A DNA stretch of 64,000 nucleotides from Colletes latitarsis (taxonomy: Eukaryota > Arthropoda > Insecta > Hymenoptera > Colletidae), in NCBI RefSeq assembly GCF_051014445.1, contig NC_135141.1, forward strand, positions 1,364,001 through 1,428,000, written 5' to 3'. Made by a program: the position numbers and the translations under genes. Below the pieces are notes generated by a model that did no database searches, was not told where the DNA came from, and saw nothing but the letters and a program-made list of their open reading frames with translations. Of this stretch, positions 52,849-62,200 are shown in pieces. How positions within the stretch are numbered: the first letter of the stretch is position 1; each line of letters starts with the position of its first letter.

Positions 52849-55829
52849 CCTCCCCGTCCAACGTTTTGGGGCGCCTCTGCGCGCCCCGGATCTTTGCCGC
52901 CGTACGAGGTCATCACCCCACGACTAAGGGGCTCTGACCCGCACGGCGACTGTGCTGCCGCTTGTGGTGGGGGCTCTGCAGCACCCCCACCAGACAGCAC
53001 GCCTTCCGATTTCGTGGAGGTGGAGGGCGCTGAGTCGTTAGGCGCCACATCCACCTCCATCATCTCCGTCATCGGCGGGGGTGCGGGTGCACACCCTACC
53101 ACCTTCACTGCCGCCGCGACAGGTGCTGGGGCGGGAGTAAACCCCGACGTCACAGCAGGGGACGGCTGGGAACAAGCCGCCCCCTGAACATCCATCGCGA
53201 CGGACAGCGGTGCCGGCTCAACACCAGCCGGCACCGTGGATGGGGGCACAACCGTACCCCTTGTCTTCTTCCCCTTCCGTTTGGGGGGACGGCACGCCGC
53301 CCCACCCATTCGGTGATCCGCTGGCCGCCCCAAGCCCACACAAAGGGGGCATTTAGGGGCGGCCGTGCACTCCCGCGCAGTGTGAGAGGCCCCTCCGCAG
53401 CGGTAGCAGAGGCCGCTGCGATCAACGGTGCTGGTGCACCGCTGCCGGACATGGCCGAACTCTAGGCAGCGGTGACACTGCAGCGGCCTCGCTGCGAGGA
53501 CTGCCAGCCGGGCCTCGAAGAAGCCGACCATAAGTCGGCCGGACTTCGCGAGCTTGGTTGCAGCGCGAAGGGGACAGCGGACCCAGGCAGTAAACATGCC
53601 CGAGCTGTCCCGACGGAGGTCACCAACGTTGACCTCCGCTGCGCCGCAACCCCCGGCTGTGGCAAGGGCCTCCCTGACAGCCTGCTGGGTGGCTGCCTCC
53701 GACAGGCCGGACACCCTTAACTCGGCCTGTTTTTGGGGGCAAGCCACCCGAACACCCTCGACCTGAAGGGCCCCCTCGAGACGCGCCCTCAGGGCTGTCG
53801 CCTTCTCCTTTCCCTTTTCGCCGGGGATCGCTAGAAGCAGCGCCCCGGTGACCGCCCTGGTTGGACGCATCCCTGTGATCCCGAGATCTTTGCAGATCCC
53901 GGGCATCACCCTTGTAAGTAGGGGGCCCAAATCCTTTTCGCGCCCAGCGGCGGCGGTCACCGAGACAGCCGCATTTTTCGGCAGCCTCGGTAGCTTGACC
54001 GCCGCGGGCTGGGCACCAACCTTCCTCTTACTGGCAGCTGCAGTATTTGCGGCTGGCCGGTTGGCTGCGGGTAGTTTCCCGCTTTTCGCGGAGGCTGCGG
54101 TAGGAGTCGGACCCCTATCACCGCCTTTGCCTTTACCCCTCCTAACCACCTCAGCCCAGGAGCCCAACACACCACTGGTGGGGGCAGGGACGGGCTGTGG
54201 CGCGGTGTCCTTCGCGGGTCGGGCGGACTTGCCGCTATCCGCCCTGGGAGGTGGCTGAGGGGGACTTTGCGCGGCCTTCGTTGGCGCCTTCGATTTCGGG
54301 GCGGATGCGGGGCAATTACCAGCACCACTCCTCGCCGGGGTTGGCTTTGCGAGTGCCCCGGGCGCTTTCACGGGGGCTGACGCGCCCCCATGTTTTGCCA
54401 CTGCGGCTCCCTTCGTCTTCCCTTTTACCGTATCTGACTCCGCCGGCTTAGCACATTTCGATGAGCTCGCCGGGGCCGGGGCCGCTCCCACGAATGCAGC
54501 TGGGGCCAGTTGACCTCTCCCGAGTGGCGGGCGGGACACAGCCTGCCAAACCGCTTCAAAGCGGGCATCTATCCGGCCCTCCACGGCCGATAAGTGCCCC
54601 GCCATCTCGGAAACCCTTTGCACGACTTCGGTCATCATGACCACCAAAGGATTTCCGGAGGCGGGACTCTCCTCCTCGCACGGGACCGGCCGAAGTGCAG
54701 ACGACGGTCCAGGGACCGCCGCCTCGACAGCCATTCCGGAGTCCCCCCCGTCAAACGTGGACGGAAGGAGGTCCCTCCGGCGCGGTCGAGGGACACAGGG
54801 AAGCGCGTGGTCCAGTGGCGTATCGCCAGCCACCTCCTCTCCCACTTTCAACAGCCTCCGCTGCTCCTCTTTGGACCTTAGGCGGCCCACTTCCCGCCTA
54901 AGGTGCTCCAACTCCCTGTCCTTGACCCTCACGGTCTCGGACAGGGTGGTGGCGGTCTTATCCGCCACCTCCAGTCTCTTCTCGAGGGCCTTGGCCCTCC
55001 GCTCCCATTCGCCTTGGCGAATAACTACCTCCCGGGCCGGCCTGTTGGGATTTTCGGCACGGTCAGCTCTGCCGTGCAGTTCCTCGGCGCTGACCATTGC
55101 CACCCGAGCTGCCAAACGGAGTCCGCGGATGTCCGTCGTCTTGAGGTGGCTTGCGGTGTCTGCCACCTTGACGACGGACTCCAATTGCTCCTTAAGCCGG
55201 CCCAGGAGCTCGTCCAATTTAATGACCTCCGCTATATTGCGGAGGTCTCCCTGCTTTGGCAGGGCCTTCATCCCTGGACCCAACTTTTTTGGGTCCGCAA
55301 AGATACCCCTAGGCCTGCCAGCCCCGGGGCCCTTCCTTTTCCTTTTCCGGGGCCCATAATCCTCTTCGCCTGAGTCGACGCTCTCACTTTCGTTGGCGGT
55401 AGATCGGTTTGGCGCCCATTCAGCTTCGTCCATAGAGCCGTCGTCGATGAGGGTAATGGACTCCCCGACGCACGACGTAGCCACGTCTTTGCCCTGGACC
55501 GCGACGCTCAGCGAGAGCTGCGGTCCCGCGGCACCATGCCTCTTCCGAGGAGGAGAATCTTTTCCCGCCTTACGCCACTCCGTGGCATTTAGCCGCTCCA
55601 GGCTAACTACGGGGACGGGACTGTACCTTTGATGGTCATCCTGCCCCCCAAGGTGGATCCCCAGCGGAGGACTAACCACCTCCACAACCCTGACCGTGGG
55701 TTTAACCCCACCAGGGAGTGGTCCATCAGTCCCATTGCCGATAAAATCCTTCTCATTTGCCGATATGCTTGCCTGTCCGTTCTCTGTGTTTCCAGTCCTG
55801 TTTGTTTGTGTTTGAGAGTTCAGATCCAT
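52818..55829 (-). CDS. ORF1: gag-like nucleic-acid-binding protein with three CCHC zinc knuckles
   Basis: A 1003-aa protein expected to package the element RNA and carry it to the nucleus. The start chosen is ATG at 55829, with A at -3 and G at +4; the same frame is open to 55898 but has no upstream ATG in that stretch. From the N terminus: an acidic/polar region, a basic PRKRKRK cluster with a nearby GRPRG (about 160-174), a probable coiled coil (about 200-330), a long Ala/Pro/Lys-rich linker (about 430-630), a conserved R1-type gag domain (about 640-780), and knuckles CX2CX4HX4C, CX2CX4HX4C and CX2CX8HX6C at 785-846. A basic KRKGKK and a ~157-aa low-complexity tail follow. It is longer than typical R1-clade ORF1 proteins. 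It ends in the TAATG overlap with ORF2. Confidence 0.94.
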   Translation of the reverse strand: MDLNSQTQTNRTGNTENGQASISANEKDFIGNGTDGPLPGGVKPTVRVVEVVSPPLGIHLGGQDDHQRYSPVPVVSLERLNATEWRKAGKDSPPRKRHGAAGPQLSLSVAVQGKDVATSCVGESITLIDDGSMDEAEWAPNRSTANESESVDSGEEDYGPRKRKRKGPGAGRPRGIFADPKKLGPGMKALPKQGDLRNIAEVIKLDELLGRLKEQLESVVKVADTASHLKTTDIRGLRLAARVAMVSAEELHGRADRAENPNRPAREVVIRQGEWERRAKALEKRLEVADKTATTLSETVRVKDRELEHLRREVGRLRSKEEQRRLLKVGEEVAGDTPLDHALPCVPRPRRRDLLPSTFDGGDSGMAVEAAVPGPSSALRPVPCEEESPASGNPLVVMMTEVVQRVSEMAGHLSAVEGRIDARFEAVWQAVSRPPLGRGQLAPAAFVGAAPAPASSSKCAKPAESDTVKGKTKGAAVAKHGGASAPVKAPGALAKPTPARSGAGNCPASAPKSKAPTKAAQSPPQPPPRADSGKSARPAKDTAPQPVPAPTSGVLGSWAEVVRRGKGKGGDRGPTPTAASAKSGKLPAANRPAANTAAASKRKVGAQPAAVKLPRLPKNAAVSVTAAAGREKDLGPLLTRVMPGICKDLGITGMRPTRAVTGALLLAIPGEKGKEKATALRARLEGALQVEGVRVACPQKQAELRVSGLSEAATQQAVREALATAGGCGAAEVNVGDLRRDSSGMFTAWVRCPLRAATKLAKSGRLMVGFFEARLAVLAARPLQCHRCLEFGHVRQRCTSTVDRSGLCYRCGGASHTARECTAAPKCPLCVGLGRPADHRMGGAACRPPKRKGKKTRGTVVPPSTVPAGVEPAPLSVAMDVQGAACSQPSPAVTSGFTPAPAPVAAAVKVVGCAPAPPPMTEMMEVDVAPNDSAPSTSTKSEGVLSGGGAAEPPPQAAAQSPCGSEPLSRGVMTSYGGKDPGRAEAPQNVGRGGLEEAAGETR

Positions 55830-56220
55830 TATTAATCCCACGAGTGTGGTCGGACAACAGGTCACCCCAGGCAGAGCCGCCTTGCGTGGGGAAGCCTAAT
55901 ACTCCGGGGGTTCGGCAGGTGCCCCCGGAGGTGGTCGCTAGGGATTGGGCCTTCTCTCCCAACCATGCATCCCATCGCCGCGCACCATAACTTAAGATTA
56001 GAGGGTAATTTATAGAGTTACCATCCTCGCGGCCCAGGCGGTTAAGCCAAGGCCCCCGTTCCTCCTGCCGTCACGTACCATTCACAATACCAAAAATGGA
56101 GTTCTGAATGGGTCGTTGCGACGACCAACAGGAGGTTTACGGTGTGATTAGCATCAGGTACCTCGGGGTCGCTACGCCCCGTACTGCGCCGGACACCTGG
56201 CCGGACACAGCCCCTGAGGG
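55830..56220 (-). other. 5' untranslated region / putative internal promoter region
   Basis: About 391 nt lie between the 5' junction and the ORF1 ATG. It contains GC hairpins, an AT-rich patch (55985-56020) with TATAAAT in the sense direction (56014-56008), and three upstream ATGs at 55975, 55970 and 55966; the 55970 one is in the ORF1 frame but stops at a TAG at 55898. Non-LTR elements of this type often carry an internal promoter at the 5' end, but no defined promoter motif can be assigned here. Confidence 0.7.
55902..55930 (-). other. 5'UTR stem-loop, perfect 9-bp GC-rich stem
   Basis: CTCCGGGGG (55902-55910) and CCCCCGGAG (55922-55930) are exact complements around an 11-nt loop, about 75-100 nt upstream of the ORF1 ATG. 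It would be a strong RNA hairpin in the leader and could slow scanning; function is inference. Confidence 0.7.
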
Positions 56221-56221
56221 G
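56164..56221 (-). other. Structured 5' terminus of the element
   Basis: CGGGG/CCCCG (56164-56168, 56177-56181) form a short stem, GCCGGACA is directly repeated (56188-56195 and 56200-56207), and the extreme end can fold as CCCC-TGA-GGGG (56211-56221). The last G overlaps the target-site duplication, so the exact 5' end is uncertain by three bases. The arrangement suggests a full-length, not 5'-truncated, copy. Confidence 0.6.
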
Positions 56222-56237
56222 GGCATAACCCAGACCT
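56221..56237. repeat. Target-site duplication, right copy
   Basis: GGGCATAACCCAGACCT matches 49143-49159 exactly and continues directly into AACCCAGACCTAACC of a normal satellite monomer. This places the first-strand nick at CCT/AA (or CC/TAA) of the 11-bp subunit. Confidence 0.93.
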
Positions 56238-59200
56238 AACCCAGACCTAACCGGTTTTATCCTCTAAAATATTGTTCGAAACCAAGTTTAATGGACTGTT
56301 TCAGTGTGGTACTACATTACTACATGACTCAAACACGAAAAAACCCAGGATCTGGCCAACAAGTATGCGAAGAAGGCAAAATCATGAGCCAGATGTGGGC
56401 ATAACCCAGACCTAACCCAGACCTAACCGGTTTTATCCTCTAAAATATTGATCGAAACCAAGTTTAATGGACTGTTTCAGTGTGGTACCACAATACTACG
56501 TGATTCAAACCACAGAAAACCTAGGATCTGGCCAACAAGAATGCGGAAAAGGTAAAATCATGAGCCAGATGCGGGCATAACGCAGACCTAACCCAGACCT
56601 AACCGGTGTTATCCTCTAAAATGTGGATCGAAACCAGCTTTAATTGACTGTTTCAGTGTGGTACCACATTACTACGTGACTCCAACCCGAAAAAACCCAG
56701 GATCTGGCCAACAAGTATGCGAAGAAGGCAAAATCATGAGCCAGATGCGGGCATAAGCCAGACTTAACCCAGACCTAACCTGTTTTATCCTCTGAAATAC
56801 TGATCGAAACCAGGTTTTATTGACTGTTACTGTGTGGTACCACATTACTACGTGATTCAAATCCGAGAAAACCCAGGATCTGGCCAACAAGTACGCGAAG
56901 AAGGCAAAATCATGAGCCATATGCGGGCATAAGCCAGACCTAACACAGACCTAACCGGTTTTATCCTCTAAAATATTGATCGAGACCAGGTTTTATTGAC
57001 TGTTACTGTGTGGTACCACATTACTACGTGATTCAAATCCGAAGAAACCGAGGATCTGGCCAACAAGTATGCAAGGAAGGCAAAATCATGAGCCAGATGC
57101 GGGCACAACCCAGACCTAACCCAGACCTAACCGGTGCCATCCTAAAAAATATTGATCGAAACCAAGTTTAATGGACTGTTTCTGTGTGGTACCACATTAC
57201 TACATGACTCAAACACGAAAAAACCCAGGATCTGGCCAACAAGTATCCGAAGAAGGCAAAATCATGAGCCAGATGCGGTCATAACCCAGACATAACCCAG
57301 ACATTACCGGTTTTATCCTCGAAAATATTGGTCGAAACCAGGTTTTATTGACTGTTACTGTGTGGTACCACATTACTACGTGATTCCAATCCGAAAAAAC
57401 CCAGGATCTGGCCAACAAGTATGCAAAGAAGGCAAAATCATGAGCCAGATGCGGGCATAACCCAGACCTAAACCAGACCTAACCGGTGTCATCCTCTAAA
57501 ATATTGATCGAAACCAGGTTTAATTGACTGTTTCAATGTGGTACAACATTACTACGTGATTCAAACCCGAGAAAACCCAGGATGTAGCCAACAAGTATGC
57601 GAAGAAGGCAAAATCATGAGCCAGATGCGGGCATAAGCCAGACCTAACCCAGACCTAACCGGTTTTATCCTCTAAAATATTGATCGAAACCAGGTTTTAT
57701 TGTCTGTTACTGTGTGGTACCACATTACTACGTGATTCAAATCCCAAGAAACCGAGGATCTGGCCAACAAGTATGCAAGGAAGGCAAAATCATGAGCCAG
57801 ATGCGGGCATAACCCAGACCTAACCCAGACCTAACCGGTGTCATCCTTTAAAATATTGATCGAAACCAAGTTTAATGGACTGTTTCTGTGTGGTACCACA
57901 TTACTACATGACTCAAGCACGAAAAAACCCAGGATCTGGCCAACAAGTATCCGAAGAAGGCAAAATCATGAGCCAGATGCGGGCATAACCCAGTCATAAC
58001 CCAGACATTACCGGTTTTATCCTCTAAAATATTGGTCGAAACCAGGTTTTATTGACTGTTACTGTGTGGTACCGCATTACTACGTGATTCAAATCCCAAA
58101 AACCCAGGATCTGACCAACAAGTATGCAAAGAAGGCAAAATCAAAAGCCAGATGCGGGCATAACCCAGACCTAAACCAGACTTAACCGGTGTCATCCTCT
58201 AAAATATTGATCGAAACCAGGTTTAATTGACTGTTTCAATGTGGTACAACATTACTACGTGATTCAAACCCGTGAAAACCCGTGATCTGGCCAACAAGTA
58301 TGCGAAGAAGGCAAAATCATGAGCCAGATGAGGGCAGAAGCCAGACCTAACCCAGACCTAACCGGTTTTATCCTCTAAAATATTGATCGAAACCAGGTTT
58401 TATTGACTGTTACTGTGTGGTACCACATTACTACGTGATTCAAATCCGAAGAAACCGAGGATCTGGCCAACAAGTATGCAGGGAAGGCAAAATCATGAGC
58501 CAGATGCGGGCATAACGCAGACCTAACCAGTTTTATCCTCTAAAATATTGATCGAAACCAGGTTTTATTGACTGTTACTGTGTGGTACCACATTACTACG
58601 TGATTCAAATCCGAAAAAACCCAGGATCTGGCCAACAAGTATGCGAAGAAGGCAAAATCATGAGCCAGATGCGTGCATAACCCAGACCTAACCCAGACCT
58701 AACCGCCTTTATCCTGTAAAATATTGATCGAAACCAAGTTTAATGGACTGTTTCAGTGTGGTACCACATTACTACGTGACTCAAACCCGAAAAAACCCAG
58801 GATCTGGCCAACAAGTATGCGAAGAAGGCAAAATCATGAGCCAGATGCGGGCATAAGCCAGACCTAACACAGACCTAACCGGTTTTATCCTCTAAAATAT
58901 TGATCGAAACCAGCTTCAATTGACTGTTTCAATGTAGTACAACATTACTACGTGATTCAAACCCGAAGAAACCCAGGATCTGGCCAACAAGTATGCGAAG
59001 AAGGCAAAATCATGAGCCAGATGCGGGCATAACCCAGTCCTGACCCAGACCTAACCGGTTTTATCCTCTAAAATATTGATCGAAACCAAGTTTGATGGAC
59101 TGTTTCAGTGTGGTATCACATTAGTACGTGACTCATACCCGAAAAATCCCAGCATCTGGCCAACAAGTATGCGAAGAAGGCAAAATCATGAGGCAGATGC

Positions 59201-62200
59201 GGGCATAACCCAGACCTAACCCAGACAGTACCTGTTTTATCCTCTAAAATATTGGTCTAAACCAGGTTTTATTGGCTGTTACTGTGTGGTACCACATTAC
59301 TACGTGATTCAAATCCGAAAAAACCCAGGATCTGGCCAACAAGTATGCAAAGAAGGCAAAATCATGAGCCAGATGTGGGCATAACCCAGACCTAACCCAG
59401 ACCTAACCGGTTTTATCCTCTAAAATATTGATCGAAACCAGGCTTAATCGACTGCTTCAATGTGGGACAACATTACTACGTGATTCAAACCCGAAAAAAC
59501 CCAGGATGTAGCCAACAAGTATGCGAAGAAGGCAAAATCATGAGCCAGATGCGGGCATAACCCAGACCTATCCGGTTTTGTCCTCTAAAATATTGATCGA
59601 CTTCAGGTTTAATTGACTGTTACCGTGTGGTGCCACATTACTATCTGATTCAAACCCGAGAAAACCACGGATCTGGCCAACAAGTATGCGAAGAAGGCAA
59701 AATAATGAGACAGATGCGGGCATAAGCCAGACCTAACCAGTTTTATCCTCTAAAATATTGACGGAAAACAAATTTAATGGACTGTTTCTGTGTGGTACCG
59801 CATTACTACGTGATTCAAACCCGAAAAAGCCCAGGATCTGGCGAACAAGTATGCAAGGAAGGCAAAATCATGAGCGAGATGCGGGCATAACCCAGACCTA
59901 ACCCAAACCTAACCGGTGTTATCCTCCAAAATATTGATCGAAAACAAATTTAATGGACTGTTTCTGTGTGGTACCGCATTACTACGTGATTCAAACCCGA
60001 AAAACCCCAGGATCTGGCCAACAAGTATGCGAAGAAGGCAAAATCATGAGCCAGATGCGGGCATAAGCCAGACCTAACCCAGACCTAACCGGTTTTATCC
60101 TCTAAAATACTGATCGAAACCAGGTTTTATTGACTGTTACTGTGTGGTACCACATTACTACATGACTCAAACACGAAAAAACCCAGGATCTGGCCAACAA
60201 GTATCCGAAGAAGGCAAAATCATGAGCCAGGTGCGGGCATAACCCAGACATAACCCAGACATTACCGGTTTTATCCTCTAAAATATTGGTCGAAACCAGG
60301 TTTTATTGACTGTTACTGTGTGGTACCACATTACTACGTGATTCAAATCCGAAAAAACCCAGGATCTGGCCAACAAGTATGCAAAGAAGGCAAAATCATG
60401 AGCCAGATGCGGGCATAACCCAGACCTAAACCAGACCTAACCGGTGTCATCCTCTAAAATATTGATCGACACCAGGTTTAATTGACTGTTTCAATGTGGT
60501 ACAACATTACTACGTGATTCAAACCCGAGAAAACCCAGGATCTGGCCAACAAATATGCGAAGAAGGCAAAATCATGAGCCAGATGCGGGCATAAGCCAGA
60601 CCTAACCCAGACCTAACCGGTTTTATCCTCTAAAATATTGATCGAAACCAGGTTTTATTGTCTGTTACTGTGTGGTACCACATTACTACGTGATTCAAAT
60701 CCCAAGAAACCGAGGATCTGGCCAACAAGTATGCAAGAAAGGCAAAATCATGAGCCAGATGCGGGCATAACCCAGACCTAAACCAGACCTAACCGGTGTC
60801 ACCCTTTAAAATATTGATCGAAACCAGATTTAGTTGACTGTTTCGTTGTGGTACCGCATTACTACGTGATTCAAACAGGGTAAAACCCAGGTTCTGGCCA
60901 ACAAGTATGCGATGAAGGCTGAATCATGATCGAGATGCGGGCATAACCCAGACCTAACCCAGACCTAACCGGTGTTATCCTCCAAAATATTGATCGAAAC
61001 CAGGTTTAGTTGACTGTTTCGTTGTGGTACTGCGTTACTACGCCATTCAAACAGGGTAAAACCCAGGTTCTGGCCAACAAGTATGCGATGAAGGCAGAAT
61101 CATGAGCGAGACGCGGGCTTAACCCAGACCTAACCCAGACCTAACCGGTGTTATCCTCCAAAATATAGATCGAAGACAAATTTAATGGACTGTTTCTGTG
61201 TGGTACCACATCACTACGTGATTCAAACTAGAAAAACCCAGGATCAGGCCATCAAGTATGCGAAGAAGGCAAAATCATGAGCCAGATGCGTGCACAACCC
61301 AGACCTAACCCAGACCTAACCGGTGTCATCCTTTAAAATATTGATCGAAACCAAGTTTAATGGACTGTTTCTGTGTGGTACCACATTACTACATGACTCA
61401 AGCACGAAAAAACCCAGGATCTGGCCAACAAGTATGCGAAGAAGGCAAAATCATGAGCCAGATGCGGGCATAACAAAGACATAACCCAGACCTAACCGGT
61501 TTTATCCTCTAAAATATTGATCGAAACCAGGTTTTATAGACTGTTACTGTGTGGTACCACATTACTACGTGATTCAAATCCGAAGAAACCGAGGATCTGG
61601 CCAACAAGTATGCAGGGAAGGCAAAATCATGAGCCAGATGCGGGCATAACCCAGACCTAACCCAGACGTAACCGGTGTCATCCTTTAAAATATTGATCGA
61701 AACCAAGTTTAATGGACTGTTTCTGTGTGGTACCACATTACTACATGACTCAAACACGAAAAAACCCAGGATCTGGCCAACAAGTATGCGAAGAAGGCAA
61801 AATTATGAGCCAGATGCGGGCATAACCCAGACCTAACCGGTTTTGTCCTCTAAAATATTGATCGAATTCAGGTTTAATTGACTGTTACCGTGTGGTGCCA
61901 CATTACTATCTGATTCAAACCCGAGAAAACCACGGATCTGGCCAACATGTATGCGAAGAAGGCAAAATCATGAGCCAGATGCGGGCATAACCCAGACCTA
62001 ACCGGTTTTGTCCTCTAAAATATTGATCGAATTCAGGTTTAATTGACTGTTACTGTGTGGTACCACATTACTACGTGATTCAAATCCGTGAAAAACCCAG
62101 GGTCTGGCCAACAAGTATGCAAAGAAGGCAAAATCATGAGCCAGATGCGGGCATAACCCAGACCTAACCCAGACCTAACCGGTTTTATCCTCTAAAATAT

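Larger units (their letters stand above)
49160..56220 (-). mobile_element. Full-length R1-clade non-LTR retrotransposon (LINE), TRAS/SART-like
   Basis: The element reads on the minus strand: 5'UTR (56220-55830), ORF1 gag (55829-52818), ORF2 endonuclease/reverse transcriptase (52818-49702), 3'UTR (49701-49179) and poly(A). It is about 7.06 kb and flanked by a 17-bp target-site duplication. There are no LTRs or terminal inverted repeats. Three CCHC knuckles in ORF1, an APE-type endonuclease with the R1-style EPY and GDFNAH motifs, RT motifs and a C-terminal CCHC without RNase H define the R1 clade. The TAATG junction is as in Bombyx SART1. The element is much richer in GC than the satellite. 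Both ORFs are uninterrupted, the tail is long and the duplication perfect, so insertion is recent. Exact family assignment needs an RT phylogeny. Confidence 0.95.

Noticed and set aside
55829..55865. A 12-residue N-terminal extension of ORF1 beginning at 55865
   Set aside because: The codon there is GTG, not a normal eukaryotic start. The first suitable ATG, with A at -3 and G at +4, is at 55829.
49391..55990. Many plus-strand and alternative-frame open frames of 60-240 aa inside the retrotransposon
   Set aside because: The element is GC-rich, so stops are rare in all frames. They lie antisense or out of frame to two long ORFs with recognisable domains and show no motifs of their own.
49160..56220. 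LTR retrotransposon or endogenous retrovirus
   Set aside because: There are no long terminal repeats, protease, RNase H or integrase. A poly(A) end, APE-type endonuclease and RT motif order identify a non-LTR element.
56221..56260. True telomeric repeat (TTAGG)n at the junction
   Set aside because: The CCTAA words are separated by CCCAGA in an 11-bp subunit. No uninterrupted pentamer array is present anywhere in the window.
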